Positions 1-8,467 are shown, counted from the first letter of the stretch. The stretch is DNA of 64,000 nt from Burkholderia sp. MS389 (GCF_016899425.1 NZ_CP045994.1:2790001-2854000), one strand, 5' to 3'. Made by a program: numbers and translations. The notes: generated by a model not told the origin, from the letters alone.

Positions 1-26
1 CGCTGCTGCAGCGGGCCTCCGCATGA
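1..26 (+). CDS. 3' end of an upstream gene (partial)
   Basis: The frame starting at base 3 reads LLQRASA and stops at TGA 24-26. This TGA overlaps the ATG of the next gene as ATGA, the usual sign of translational coupling. In Burkholderia B12 clusters the gene before the B12-binding protein is often a cobalamin-synthesis gene such as the threonine-phosphate decarboxylase. Only eight codons are visible, so the product cannot be read. Confidence 0.35.
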
Positions 27-940
27 GTTCACGCGTGTTCCGTCGGCTGACGCCAGCCGCGCTGCTGGTCGCGCTCGCTCACGCGCCGCTCGTCCACGCC
101 AACGTCACGACCCGCGACGACGCCGGCAATACGGTCACGCTGCCCGCGCCCGCGCAGCGCGTGATCAGCCTCGCGCCGCACGCGACCGAGCTCGTCTACG
201 CGGCCGGCGGCGGTGCGAAGCTCGTCGGCACCGTCACGTACAGCGACTATCCGGCCGCCGCGCAAGCGGTGCCGCGCGTCGGCGACAACAAGGCGCTCGA
301 TCTCGAACGCATCGCCGCGCTGAAGCCCGACCTGATCGTCGTCTGGCGGCACGGCAACGCCGAGCGGCAGACCGACGCGCTGCGCGCGCTGCACATCCCG
401 CTGTTCTTCAGCGAACCGAAGCATCTCGACGACGTGTCGTCGTCGTTGCGCCGGCTCGGCACGCTGCTCGGCACGCAACCGGCCGCCGATGCCGCCGCGG
501 CCGCCTTTACGCGGGACATCGCGACACTGCGCGCACGCTACGCGGCACGCCCGCCCGTCGCGATGTTCTTCCAGGTGTGGGACCGCCCGCTGACGACGCT
601 CAACGGCACGCACCTGATCAACGAAGTATTCGAACTTTGCGGCGGCCGCAACGTGTTCGCGTCGCTCAAGCCGCTTGCGCCGACCGTGACCGACGAGGCG
701 GTGCTCGCGGCGAATCCGGAAGCGATCGTGACGACGAGTGCCGGCGCGACCCGCTCGAACGAACCGCTGCCGAGCCTCGCGCGCTGGCGCGCGTGGCCCG
801 CGCTGACGGCCGTGGCGCGCAACAACCTGTTCGCAATCGACGGCGATCTGCTGACGCGGCCGGCGCCGCGGATCGCGCAGGGTGCGGCCGCGCTGTGCGA
901 GGATCTGGAGGCCGCGCGTGCGCGGCGGCCGGCGCGCTGA
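23..940 (+). CDS. btuF: Periplasmic cobalamin-binding protein (BtuF-like)
   Basis: Substrate-binding protein of a B12 ABC importer. It would capture corrinoids in the periplasm and hand them to the BtuC permease. The 305 residues open with a basic, hydrophobic signal peptide, probably cleaved after residue 26 (LVHA). The mature part has the two-lobed helical-backbone fold signature of the BtuF/FhuD class (RVISLAPHATELVYAAGGG near 50-70, then KPDLIVVW). The ATG at 23 overlaps the preceding stop. The gene faces the leftward btuC-btuD-cobTSC block tail to tail, so the binding protein is transcribed apart from its permease and ATPase. A siderophore-binding role is possible in principle, but the B12 neighbours argue for cobalamin. 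Confidence 0.85.
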   Translation: MSSRVFRRLTPAALLVALAHAPLVHANVTTRDDAGNTVTLPAPAQRVISLAPHATELVYAAGGGAKLVGTVTYSDYPAAAQAVPRVGDNKALDLERIAALKPDLIVVWRHGNAERQTDALRALHIPLFFSEPKHLDDVSSSLRRLGTLLGTQPAADAAAAAFTRDIATLRARYAARPPVAMFFQVWDRPLTTLNGTHLINEVFELCGGRNVFASLKPLAPTVTDEAVLAANPEAIVTTSAGATRSNEPLPSLARWRAWPALTAVARNNLFAIDGDLLTRPAPRIAQGAAALCEDLEAARARRPAR

Positions 941-1044
941 TTTCCGGCGGGTTGCGGTGCATCGTGCACCGGTGCCGGATGCGTGCGGTGCTCGAAACAG
1001 ATCGCTCCGTGCGCAGCGCAGTTCACATGCAGACGCAAGTGCGC

Positions 1045-1629
1045 CTATGCATCCCAGTGCACGACTTCCCACGTTCGCGCGGCGCCCTCCCTGCGCAGCC
1101 ACACCGCCCCGCCCGTCGGCACCGGCCGCGACAGCAACGTGTCGAGCGGCACGCGCAACACATGCGACGCGAATGCGCGGATCACGCCCGCATGCGTGAC
1201 GACCCATTGCGGTCCGTCGAACGCCGCAAGCGCATCGGCCTGCCGCGCCACCCGCGCGACGAATCGCGCGACGCTTTCTCCGCCGTGCGCGCACGCATGC
1301 ATCAGGTCGGCCGCCCACGCATCGAGCGCTGCGCGATCGATATCGTCCCAGCGCTGCATTTCCCACGCGCCGAAATCCATTTCCTGCCAGTCGTCATCGC
1401 CCAGCAGCGGTACGTCGAATGCCCGCGCGAGCCGTTCGGCAACCGACGCGCAGCGCGTCAGCGGGCTCGTCCGCACCTGTTCGGGCGACGGCGCACTTAG
1501 TTCCGCCAGATGCATGCGCACGGCCTGCGCGCCGCCATCGGCCGATTCGGCGAGCGGCACGTCGCTGCGCCCATAGCAGACGCCCGGCTCGATGCCGACG
1601 GCCGGATGACGGATCAGGACGACGTCCAT
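1045..1629 (-). CDS. cobC: Alpha-ribazole phosphatase-like histidine phosphatase
   Basis: Histidine phosphatase of 194 residues. It most likely removes the 5' phosphate of alpha-ribazole phosphate or of adenosylcobalamin-5'-phosphate in the last steps of B12 assembly. The N-terminus carries the catalytic RHP motif (His8), followed by the CYGRSDVPL segment typical of alpha-ribazole phosphatases rather than the RHGET of mutases. Glu83 and the second histidine in THAGVIR (His146) complete the active site. The ATG at 1629 overlaps the end of cobS by 16 bases, so it is the last gene of the riboswitch-controlled block. The longer open frame upstream lies wholly within cobS and was ignored. Confidence 0.85.
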   Translation of the reverse strand: MDVVLIRHPAVGIEPGVCYGRSDVPLAESADGGAQAVRMHLAELSAPSPEQVRTSPLTRCASVAERLARAFDVPLLGDDDWQEMDFGAWEMQRWDDIDRAALDAWAADLMHACAHGGESVARFVARVARQADALAAFDGPQWVVTHAGVIRAFASHVLRVPLDTLLSRPVPTGGAVWLRREGAARTWEVVHWDA

Positions 1630-2390
1630 CCGAGCACCACCAGATAGATCGCCAGTTCGCCCAGTTGCTGCGCGAAGCCGAGACAGTCGCCCGTATAACC
1701 GCCGATCCGCTTCACGAAATAGCGGGCCGCCCACGCGCGCACGAGCACGAGCGCCACGCAGGCGGCAACGCCCATGCGCCAGTCCGGCCAGAACAGCCAC
1801 GGCAGTCCGAACACCGCCGCGACGCACGCCGCACGTGCGTCCATTCGTTGCGCGACCGGCTTCGCCTTGCCTTCGGGCCGCACGTAGTCGAGCGTCATCA
1901 GCAGGCTCACGGCCATCGCGCGGCTCGCCGCGTGCGCGGCGATCATCGTCCATGCGGCGCGCAGCGGCAGCATCGACGCCAGCGCCTGCCATTTCAGGCC
2001 GAGCGCGATCACGAGCGCAACGGCGCCGAACGTGCCGATCCGCGAATCGTGCATGATGCGCAGCACGTCGTCGCGCGTGTAACCGCCGCCAAACGCATCG
2101 CAACTGTCGGCGAGGCCGTCTTCGTGGAACGCGCCGGTCGCGAGCAGCGTCGCGGCCATCGACAGCCCGACCGCGATCGATGGCGGCAGCACGCGCAGCG
2201 CGACGAGATAGACGAGCGCGCCCCACGCGCCGACGCACGCGCCGACGAGCGGGAAATAGCGCGCGGCCTGGTCGAGATCGCCGGCCGCGTAGCCGATCGA
2301 GCGCGGCACGGGTACGCGCGTGAAATAGCCGAGCGCGACGAAGAAGTAGCGCAGCTCGGCGCGCATGCCGCGCACGCGCTCAGGCGTCAC
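1614..2390 (-). CDS. cobS: Adenosylcobinamide-GDP ribazoletransferase
   Basis: Integral membrane cobalamin synthase. It joins adenosylcobinamide-GDP to alpha-ribazole (or its phosphate) to close the lower loop of B12. It has 258 residues with several hydrophobic segments, and shows the family hallmark HEDGLADSCDAFGGG around residues 89-103, an acidic metal-binding cluster. FTRVPVP near the N-terminus is also typical. An alternative ATG nine codons in (2366) cannot be excluded. The gene overlaps cobT by 11 bases and cobC by 16, indicating a tightly coupled operon. Confidence 0.93.
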   Translation of the reverse strand: MTPERVRGMRAELRYFFVALGYFTRVPVPRSIGYAAGDLDQAARYFPLVGACVGAWGALVYLVALRVLPPSIAVGLSMAATLLATGAFHEDGLADSCDAFGGGYTRDDVLRIMHDSRIGTFGAVALVIALGLKWQALASMLPLRAAWTMIAAHAASRAMAVSLLMTLDYVRPEGKAKPVAQRMDARAACVAAVFGLPWLFWPDWRMGVAACVALVLVRAWAARYFVKRIGGYTGDCLGFAQQLGELAIYLVVLGWTSS

Positions 2391-3435
2391 GATCGTCGAC
2401 GCCGGCGGATTCGAAGCTCGCCATCTCGCTGAGGAACGCGGCCGCCGCGCGCACCAGCGGCAGCGCGAGCGCGGCGCCCGTGCCTTCGCCGAGCCGCAGG
2501 TCGAGCGCGAGCAGCGGCTTCGCGCCGAAATGCTCGAGCATGCGCCGGTGGCCGGCCTCGTGCGACGTATGCGAGAACACGCAGTAGTCGCGCACGCCGG
2601 GCGCGATGCGCTCGGCGACGAGCAGCGCGGCGGTCGCGATGAAGCCGTCGACGAGGATCGTCATCCGCTCGCTCGCGGCCGCGAGGTACGCGCCGGTCAT
2701 CATCGCGATCTCGAAGCCGCCGAACGTCGCGAGCACGTCGAGCGGCGCGATCGCATGCGAGTGCTTGACGAGCGCGCGACCGAGCACCGCACGCTTGTGC
2801 GCGAGGCCCTGATCGTCGAGGCCCGTGCCGCGGCCGACGCAGGCGTCGATCGGCACGTCGAGCAGGCGGCTCATCAGGCACGCGGCCGACGACGTATTCG
2901 CGATCCCCATCTCGCCGAAGCCGATCACGTTCGTGCCGAGCGACGCGTGCAGGCGCACGCGCGCCGCGCCCGCGGCCAGCGCCGTCATCGCTTCTTCACG
3001 CGTCATCGCGGGTTCCGCCGCGAAGTTGCGCGTGCCGCGCGCGACCGGAACCGACACCAGCCGGTCCGACAGCGGCAGCGGCGACGCGACGCCCGCATCG
3101 ACGATCTCGAGCGTGCTCTGCGCGACGCCCGAGAACGCGTTGATCGCCGCGCCGCCGGCGAGGAAGTTCGCGACCATCTGCGCGGTCACCGCCTGCGGAT
3201 AAGGGCTGACGCCCTCGGCCGCGATCCCGTGGTCGCCCGCGAACACGATCGTCACCGGACGCTGCACGACCGGCCGCTCGGTGCGCTGGATCAGGCCGAT
3301 CTGCAGCGCGAGCGCCTCGAGCTGGCCGAGGCTGCCGGGCGGCTTGGTCTTGTGGTCGATCACATGCTGCAGGCGCGTGCGCAGCGCGTCGTCTAGCGGC
3401 GCGATCGCGGGCGGGAATTGGGTCGAAGTGGTCAT
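2380..3435 (-). CDS. cobT: Nicotinate-nucleotide-dimethylbenzimidazole phosphoribosyltransferase
   Basis: Makes alpha-ribazole 5'-phosphate from nicotinate mononucleotide and dimethylbenzimidazole, supplying the lower ligand used by CobS. The ATG at 3435 gives 351 residues, the usual family length; the open frame upstream of it was rejected. Seen motifs: KPPGSLGQLE near residue 30 (base and nucleotide site), FAGDHGIAAEGVSPYPQ near 75, and the C-terminal GEGTGAALALP with an adjacent acidic residue. It follows btuD after a gap of about 60 bases, so it probably lies in the same B12-repressed transcript. Confidence 0.95.
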   Translation of the reverse strand: MTTSTQFPPAIAPLDDALRTRLQHVIDHKTKPPGSLGQLEALALQIGLIQRTERPVVQRPVTIVFAGDHGIAAEGVSPYPQAVTAQMVANFLAGGAAINAFSGVAQSTLEIVDAGVASPLPLSDRLVSVPVARGTRNFAAEPAMTREEAMTALAAGAARVRLHASLGTNVIGFGEMGIANTSSAACLMSRLLDVPIDACVGRGTGLDDQGLAHKRAVLGRALVKHSHAIAPLDVLATFGGFEIAMMTGAYLAAASERMTILVDGFIATAALLVAERIAPGVRDYCVFSHTSHEAGHRRMLEHFGAKPLLALDLRLGEGTGAALALPLVRAAAAFLSEMASFESAGVDDRDA

Positions 3436-3496
3436 CGAGGGGCCGTATGGTGGGCGCGGCATGCGCCGCGCATCGGAAAATTCGGAACGGGAAAGA

Positions 3497-4315
3497 TCAT
3501 TGTCGCGCGGGCCACGCCGGCAACAGCGCATCGCGGCCGTTCTCGCGGATCAGCACGAGCGGATAGCCGAACGCGTCGCTCGCGCGCTCGGGCGTCAGCA
3601 CATCATGCACGCGGCCGGCCCACGCATGCCCGCGGCCGTCGAGCAACAGCGCATGCGTCGCGAAACGCCGCGCGAGATTCAGGTCGTGACACGAAAACAT
3701 CACCGTGCGCGGGCCCGCCGCGAGCCAGGCGGCCAGCGCGGTCAGGCAGTCGATCTGGTGATGCAGGTCGAGATGCGCGAGCGGTTCGTCCAGCAACATC
3801 AGCGGCGCATCCTGGCACAGCGTCGCGGCCAGCGCGACCCGCTGCCGCTCGCCGCCCGACAGCGACATCACGTCGCGCGACGCGAGCGGGTTCAGGTCGA
3901 ATGTCGCGAGCGCCTCGCGCGCGGCCGCGCGGTCGCCGTCGCGCTCCCAACCCCAGCCGCCGAGATATGGAAAGCGGTTGAGCAGCACCGTGTCGAACAC
4001 GGTCGCGCTGAACGCATCGTGCAGTTGCTGCGGCATCAGCGCGCGGCGCTGCGCGAGTTGCTCGGGACGCCATGCGGCAAGCGGCCGACCGTCGATCTCG
4101 ACGTGTCCGCCGGCGGGCGGCTGCAGTCCCGCGAGCGTGGCGAGCAGCGTCGTCTTGCCCGCGCCGTTCGGCCCGGCGACGCACCAGATCTCGCCGGGGC
4201 GGAACGCGTGCGTGAAGCGGTCGAGCAGCGTGCGCGCGCCGGCCTTCAGCGTCAGGTCGACGGCCATGTAGCGCATGTCGCCGGCAGCGGCGTGCGGTGC
4301 TGCGGTGCCTGTCAT
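3497..4315 (-). CDS. btuD: Cobalamin ABC transporter ATPase (BtuD-like)
   Basis: Cytoplasmic ATPase that powers the BtuC permease. The ATG at 4315 gives 272 residues. Walker A is GPNGAGKTT (48-56), the ABC signature LSGGE (152-156), Walker B LMLLDEP (172-178), and the switch histidine is His210 in SCHDLN. The start overlaps the btuC stop as ATGA (4312-4315). The family also includes haem and ferric-siderophore importers; assignment to B12 rests on the upstream riboswitch and the cob genes downstream. A much longer open frame covers this gene and the opposite side of btuC, but it has no family-like sequence outside these 272 residues. Confidence 0.9.
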   Translation of the reverse strand: MTGTAAPHAAAGDMRYMAVDLTLKAGARTLLDRFTHAFRPGEIWCVAGPNGAGKTTLLATLAGLQPPAGGHVEIDGRPLAAWRPEQLAQRRALMPQQLHDAFSATVFDTVLLNRFPYLGGWGWERDGDRAAAREALATFDLNPLASRDVMSLSGGERQRVALAATLCQDAPLMLLDEPLAHLDLHHQIDCLTALAAWLAAGPRTVMFSCHDLNLARRFATHALLLDGRGHAWAGRVHDVLTPERASDAFGYPLVLIRENGRDALLPAWPARQ

Positions 4316-5310
4316 CGCATCGGCCTCCTCAGCAACATCCACAGGAACACGGGCACGCCGATCAACGCGGTCATCACGCCCACCGGCAATTGTGCGGGCG
4401 CGATCGCGGTGCGCGCGAGCAGGTCGGCCGCCATCACGCCGCCACCGCCCGCGAGCATCGCGGCCGGCAGCAGCATCCGCTGGTCGTTGCCGAACGCGAG
4501 CCGCAACGCGTGCGGCACGACGAGGCCGACGAAGCCGATCGTACCGGCCGTCGTGACCGCGGCCGCGGCGGCCAGCGACGCGACGAGATAGATCCGCACG
4601 CGCAGCCGCGCGACCGGCACGCCGAGCGCCTGCGCGGTCGCGTCGCCGCGCAGCAGCACGTTCAGTTGCGGCGCGGCCGGCAGCGCGGCGCATGCGCTCA
4701 GCAACAGCGCGCCCCACGCGAACCACGGCGCCGTCGCGCCGTTCAGGTCGCCGGTCAGCCAGAAGATGATGCCGCGCAGCCGTGCATCGGGCGCGAGCGA
4801 CAGCAACAGCGTGACGAGCGCGCCCCACCCCGCCGCGATCACGACGCCCGTGAGCAGCAGCCGCGGCGATGCGTCGCGCGATTCGCCGCGCCACAGCTCG
4901 CGCCTCGCGAGACCGAGCACGAGCGCGACCGAGACGAGCGAACCGGCGAACGCCGATGCGTCGACGAGCCACCATGCGCCGCCCGCGATCATCGCGACGA
5001 GCGCGAAGCCGGCCGCGCCGCCGGACACGCCCAGCACGTACGGCTCCGCGAGCGGATTGCGCAGCAGCACCTGCAACAACGCGCCGGCCAGCGCGAGCAG
5101 CGCGCCGCACGCGAAACCCGCGAGCGCGCGCGGCAGGCGCAGCGTCCGGACGATATCGGCAAACAAGGTATCGCCGCCGTGCGGCACGAGCGACGCGAGC
5201 GCCTGCCACGGCGACATCGGCACGCTGCCGATCGACAGCGACGCGACGAACAGCAGCGCGACCACGGCGGCCAGCGCGGCCCAGATGACGGTGGCGCGCG
5301 CGGCGCTCAT
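4312..5310 (-). CDS. btuC: Cobalamin ABC transporter permease (BtuC/FecCD type)
   Basis: Inner-membrane channel subunit of the B12 importer. It has 332 residues from the ATG at 5310 and about ten hydrophobic segments. Family motifs are present: RLPRALAGFACGALLALAG near residue 70, NPLAEPYVLGVSGGA near 100, and GTIGFVGLVVPH near 260. An in-frame ATG at 5427 would add 39 mostly polar residues; 5310 matches the normal N-terminus. It is the first gene after the cobalamin riboswitch, so high intracellular B12 should shut off btuC-btuD-cobT-cobS-cobC together. Confidence 0.9.
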   Translation of the reverse strand: MSAARATVIWAALAAVVALLFVASLSIGSVPMSPWQALASLVPHGGDTLFADIVRTLRLPRALAGFACGALLALAGALLQVLLRNPLAEPYVLGVSGGAAGFALVAMIAGGAWWLVDASAFAGSLVSVALVLGLARRELWRGESRDASPRLLLTGVVIAAGWGALVTLLLSLAPDARLRGIIFWLTGDLNGATAPWFAWGALLLSACAALPAAPQLNVLLRGDATAQALGVPVARLRVRIYLVASLAAAAAVTTAGTIGFVGLVVPHALRLAFGNDQRMLLPAAMLAGGGGVMAADLLARTAIAPAQLPVGVMTALIGVPVFLWMLLRRPMR

Positions 5311-5483
5311 GCGGCGCACGGCCGCGCGCCCGACGCGCGGTGCATCCGCTTGCGGTGGCCGGCCGGGCGCGACAGGGGCGCGTGGCGAACGATTGGGGTC
5401 GGCATCGAAGAACGTTCCGTGAAGCATTGCGCGCCCCGCTTCCCCGCAGGCCGCGCGTCATGGCGCCCTTGCGGGCTCCCCGT

Positions 5484-5674
5484 CTCGGCCGGTATCCGGG
5501 CTGGCGGCGGTCCGGCTCGCCTTCCCGCGCGATGACGCGCAGTGGCCCGCGCCTGCGTGCGACCTGCACGCGAAACGCGCCAGAGCCGGCCTGCGTCACG
5601 CGACGCGGCCGCTTACCGTTGCGGGGGCAGCGCAGGTTGGCGCGCTCGCGGAGCCCGCACCCTGCTTCCCGTTT
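5484..5674 (-). promoter_or_regulatory. Cobalamin riboswitch
   Basis: Read on the minus strand, this stretch carries the ordered hallmarks of the adenosylcobalamin aptamer: GGGAAGCAGGGTGC near 5672-5657, GCTGCCCCCGCAACGGTAAG near 5630-5611, the B12 box GCCACTG near 5545, and GGGAAGGCGAG then CAGCCCGGATACCGGCC near 5527-5487. It ends about 175 bases before the btuC start. In this class ligand binding represses expression by termination or by hiding the ribosome site. Which of the two applies cannot be told by eye. Confidence 0.95.
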
Positions 5675-5872
5675 AACCGCGCATCCTGCGCGCGAGCACC
5701 GAGGCGGCGCCAGTTTAGGAGCCGGTCGCGCGAGCGTCAAGGAAGCGTCCGGACCGGCGTCGGACATGCCTATTCGCGGCAAGAAGCAGGGGTGTTACGA
5801 CTGGAAACGTTACAGATGTCGGATTGCGCGGTATTCCGCGCTAAAATGCTGGGTCTTTAGAGGACGCAGCAA

Positions 5873-6223
5873 ATGCTCAACGAACTCGAAACCCTGTCTC
5901 AAAATATTGGCCGTCTGATTTCGCTGAACAAGCGCTATCACTCGGAACGGCTCGCGCTCGAGGAGCAGGTCGCGCAATTGCGCGCGGAAGCGGATACGGT
6001 CCGCGCGGAACTCGCGCAGCTGCGCGACGAACGCAATGCGCTCGCGGCCGAGCGCGACACGCTGTCGGCGAAGATCGACGACGCCCAGGTGAAACTGAAC
6101 GCGATTCTCGAAAAGCTGCCGCGCTCGAAGAGCGCGGAGCAAGCCGACAACCAGCTCGACCTGCTGGATGCGCAGGCGCGCACGGATGGCGATGACGCGG
6201 CCAGCCACGGAGAACATGCATGA
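5873..6223 (+). CDS. Coiled-coil protein, ZapB-like division factor
   Basis: Small cytoplasmic protein of 116 residues, almost entirely heptad-like from residue 5 to 85 (LEEQVAQLRAEADTVRAEL and similar), with a polar acidic tail. It overlaps zapA by four bases (ATGA at 6220-6223), a pairing seen in many beta- and gammaproteobacteria, where the coiled-coil partner is described as a ZapB-type or TIGR02449 protein. Role in Z-ring bundling is inferred from that pairing. Sequence alone shows only a coiled coil. Confidence 0.75.
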   Translation: MLNELETLSQNIGRLISLNKRYHSERLALEEQVAQLRAEADTVRAELAQLRDERNALAAERDTLSAKIDDAQVKLNAILEKLPRSKSAEQADNQLDLLDAQARTDGDDAASHGEHA

Positions 6224-6534
6224 GCACCAAGCAGATCGAAGTCTCGATTCTCGGTCAGCCCTATCGGCTCGCCTGTTCGGCCGAGACCGAAGCGGCGCTG
6301 CTCGAAGCGGTCGCGCGCGTCGATGCCGAAATGTCGAAAATCCGCTCGAACAGCTCGGTGCGCGGCACCGATCGCATCGCGGTGATGGCGGCGCTGTCGC
6401 TTGCGTCGGAATTGCTGCGGCTGCAAACGAGCGTGCGGCACGGTGAAGCATTTCCGGCGGAAGAAATCCGTCGTACAATGCACCAGATGAACGAACAGCT
6501 CGGCGCGGTGCTCGCACAGCACGAGACGCAGTAA
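6220..6534 (+). CDS. zapA: Cell division protein ZapA
   Basis: ZapA binds FtsZ and cross-links protofilaments at midcell. The 104 residues begin KQIEVSILGQPYRLAC, the typical N-terminal FtsZ-binding lobe, followed by EAVARVDAEMSKIRSNS and GTDRIAVMAALSLASELL, then a long C-terminal dimerisation helix. Length fits the family. It is translationally coupled to the coiled-coil gene upstream and is followed by 6S RNA, the standard proteobacterial arrangement. Confidence 0.92.
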   Translation: MSTKQIEVSILGQPYRLACSAETEAALLEAVARVDAEMSKIRSNSSVRGTDRIAVMAALSLASELLRLQTSVRHGEAFPAEEIRRTMHQMNEQLGAVLAQHETQ

Positions 6535-6618
6535 CGTTTGAAACGATGCGTCGATTCCGCTTGATCTCGACGGTCAACGGTGGTCAAATTGGCGCATCGA
6601 AACACAGTTCAGTCAGCT

Positions 6619-6797
6619 TCCCTGCCTGGTTCGCCAAGGTCATATATTCCTTGAACCAATGCCATGTGCACGGTTGCGGAAATTTGTAGCACGGGCGCGC
6701 GCGTCACTCTGTCTGATGTACCCGAAGTGCTGCTAACTGCGACCAATTCTGAACCTCAGGTTCAGGATGCCGGCCTAGCGGCCAAGGCGGGGGCCTA
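6619..6797 (+). ncRNA. ssrS: 6S RNA
   Basis: About 180 nt directly downstream of zapA, the conserved genomic position of ssrS. The ends can pair (CCTGCCTGG near 6621 with CCAAGGCGGG near 6782). The 3' half has the conserved AACTGCGAC (6735-6743), followed by facing TGAACC/GGTTCA elements and ATGCCGGCCTAGCGGC, matching the order in E. coli 6S RNA. The 5' half has TGGTTCGCCA. A strong terminator follows at 6801. 6S RNA mimics an open promoter and sequesters sigma-70 RNA polymerase in stationary phase. Exact ends are estimates. Confidence 0.85.
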
Positions 6798-6800
6798 TCC

Positions 6801-6836
6801 AACGGCATCGGGAACTCCCGATGCCGTTTCCTTTTT
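6801..6836 (+). terminator. Rho-independent terminator after 6S RNA
   Basis: AACGGCATCGGGA, a short loop, then TCCCGATGCCGTT, followed by TCCTTTTT. It is a perfect long stem with a T tract on the plus strand and ends the zapA-ssrS unit. Confidence 0.9.
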
Positions 6837-6843
6837 GAGGGGC

Positions 6844-7015
6844 TGTTTGCATGCGGAACGCGCATGCGAATGCCCGAAATCGCTCGCAGGGCAAGAAGTG
6901 AGGAGCGCCGTTTGGCCGAGCCAAACAAGTGACGAGCGACGCCGCCATGCGGGCGATTTCGGGCATTCCCGTGAATTGTATTTTTCGTTTGGGGTGCGCG
7001 TTCCGCATGCAAACA
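6844..7015. repeat. 172-bp nested inverted repeat
   Basis: Three concentric inverted repeats share one axis. The outer arms 6844-6864 and 6995-7015 are a perfect 21-base match. The middle arms 6868-6883 and 6953-6968 are a perfect 16-base match (GAATGCCCGAAATCGC). The inner arms 6910-6916 and 6920-6926 (GTTTGGC/GCCAAAC) have a 3-base loop. Near-direct repeats AAGTGAGGAGCG and AAGTGACGAGCG flank the centre. No protein-like reading frame is seen. It could form a cruciform, act as a transcript-stabilising hairpin, or be a small non-autonomous mobile repeat. Confidence 0.85.
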
Positions 7016-7049
7016 GACCCTCATGCCCCTTCTGCGTCGATTACGATCC

Positions 7050-7511
7050 ATGCAATATTGGCTGATGAAGTCCGAACCGGACGAAGCAAGCATCGACGAT
7101 CTCGCCAACGCACCGCAGCGCTCGCTGCCGTGGACCGGCGTGCGCAATTATCAAGCGCGTAATTTCATGCGCGACACGATGAAGATCGGCGACGGCGTGC
7201 TGTTCTATCACTCGAGCTGCCCCGAGCCGGGCATCGCGGGCCTCGCCGAAGTATCGTCCACGCCCTACCCCGATCCCACACAGTTCGATCCGAAAAGCCC
7301 CTATTACGACCCGAAATCGACGCAGGAAGCGCCACGCTGGCTGCTCGTCGACGTGCGCTTCGTGAAGAAGTCGCCGCTCGTGCCGCTCGCCGCGCTGCGC
7401 GAGCACGACGAGCTCGCCGACATGCGCGTGCTCGCCCGCGGCAACCGGCTGTCGATCACGCCCGTCACGCGCGCGGAATGGCGGTTCATCACCGAAAAGT
7501 TGATGAAGTAG
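7050..7511 (+). CDS. EVE domain protein
   Basis: Single-domain protein of 153 residues of the EVE/thymocyte-nuclear-protein-1 class, a PUA-like fold that binds modified bases in nucleic acids. Seen: the opening MQYWLMKSEPDEASIDDL, the WTGVRNYQARNFMRD block near 30-45, GDGVLFYHSSC near 48, and GIAGLAEV. The start at 7050 is preferred over an in-frame ATG at 7023 because family members begin directly with xYWLMKSEP. It stands alone between the nested repeat and a SIMPL gene. Its cellular target is unknown. Confidence 0.9.
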   Translation: MQYWLMKSEPDEASIDDLANAPQRSLPWTGVRNYQARNFMRDTMKIGDGVLFYHSSCPEPGIAGLAEVSSTPYPDPTQFDPKSPYYDPKSTQEAPRWLLVDVRFVKKSPLVPLAALREHDELADMRVLARGNRLSITPVTRAEWRFITEKLMK

Positions 7512-7692
7512 GCACCGGCCAAAAGGTCAAATCTGTTCAGTACGCACTGCCGCAACGGAACTCGCGGCGCTTTCGCGCAGCCTAAGCAACCGCTGTCGGC
7601 CGATCGGCCGGCCGTCGTTTTTTTCGTCGCGCGGTACGCCCGCGTCGCGCACGCGTGATCCGCGTGCGCGCCCTCGCACAAGGAGTCCAACA

Positions 7693-8433
7693 ATGACCAA
7701 GAAATCCGCACTCGCGCTGTCGCTCGCTCTCGCCGCCGCCGTTCCCGTCGCGCTGACGCTCGCGTCGCCCGCCGCGCACGCCCAGACGGCGAACCCGCAC
7801 TTTCCCGAGCCGGCCGGCGTGCTGTCGCTTTCGTCGCAGGCCAGCGCCGACGTGCCGCAGGACATCATCCACATCACGCTGTTCTACGAGCAGCAGGCCA
7901 AGGACCCGGGCAGCCTCACCGCGCAGCTGAACCAGCGCGCGGATGCGGCGCTGTCGCAGGCGAAGGGCGTGTCGGGCGTCACCGCGCACACGGGCGCGTT
8001 CTCCGTGTATCCGAGCACCGATCGCGACGGCAAGATCTCCGCATGGCGCGGCCGCACCGAGGTCGCGCTCGAATCGCGCGATTTCGCCGCGGCGTCGAAG
8101 CTGGCAGGCCAGTTGTCGAACCTGATGCAGGTTGCGAACGTCGAGTTCTCGCTGTCGCCGGAAGCGCAGCGCACGGCCGAGCAGAAGCTCACGACCGAAG
8201 CGATCAAGTCGTTCCGCGCCCGCGCGGACGAAGCCGCGAAGGCGTTCGGCTACAACAGCTACACGATCCGCGACGTGAACGTCGGCAGCGGCCGCAACGT
8301 GCAGCCGTACCCGCGCATGATGGCGATGGCCGCGGCGCCGATGGACAGCGCGAAGATGAGTGCGCCGATCGCGGTCGAAGGCGGCAAGGCCACCGTGTCG
8401 GTCACCGTCAACGGCTCCGTGCAGATGAAGTAA
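7693..8433 (+). CDS. Periplasmic SIMPL-domain (DUF541) protein
   Basis: 246 residues with a clear Sec signal peptide (basic start, hydrophobic core, AHA-QT cleavage near residue 31). The SIMPL/DUF541 domain follows: GVLSLSSQASADVPQDIIHITLFYEQQAKD, then GVTAHTGAFSVYPS and WRGRTEVALESRDF. Family members oligomerise in the periplasm and have been linked to oxidative stress or signalling, but no firm biochemical role can be read here. AAGGAG sits eight bases before the ATG. It is monocistronic, with a strong terminator 35 bases downstream. Confidence 0.88.
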   Translation: MTKKSALALSLALAAAVPVALTLASPAAHAQTANPHFPEPAGVLSLSSQASADVPQDIIHITLFYEQQAKDPGSLTAQLNQRADAALSQAKGVSGVTAHTGAFSVYPSTDRDGKISAWRGRTEVALESRDFAAASKLAGQLSNLMQVANVEFSLSPEAQRTAEQKLTTEAIKSFRARADEAAKAFGYNSYTIRDVNVGSGRNVQPYPRMMAMAAAPMDSAKMSAPIAVEGGKATVSVTVNGSVQMK

Positions 8434-8467
8434 CGCAGTAACGCGCATCGCGCCGTTGTCGGAAACG

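Noticed and set aside
3497..5782. A very long leftward open frame covering btuD and antisense to parts of btuC
   Set aside because: Only the first-named 272 residues from 4315 match an ABC ATPase. The rest is a G/C-rich shadow in another frame of btuC and the riboswitch.
7594..7625. Terminator after the EVE gene
   Set aside because: GTCGGCCGATCGGCCG is a loopless palindrome with the T run offset. It is suggestive but too uncertain to list.
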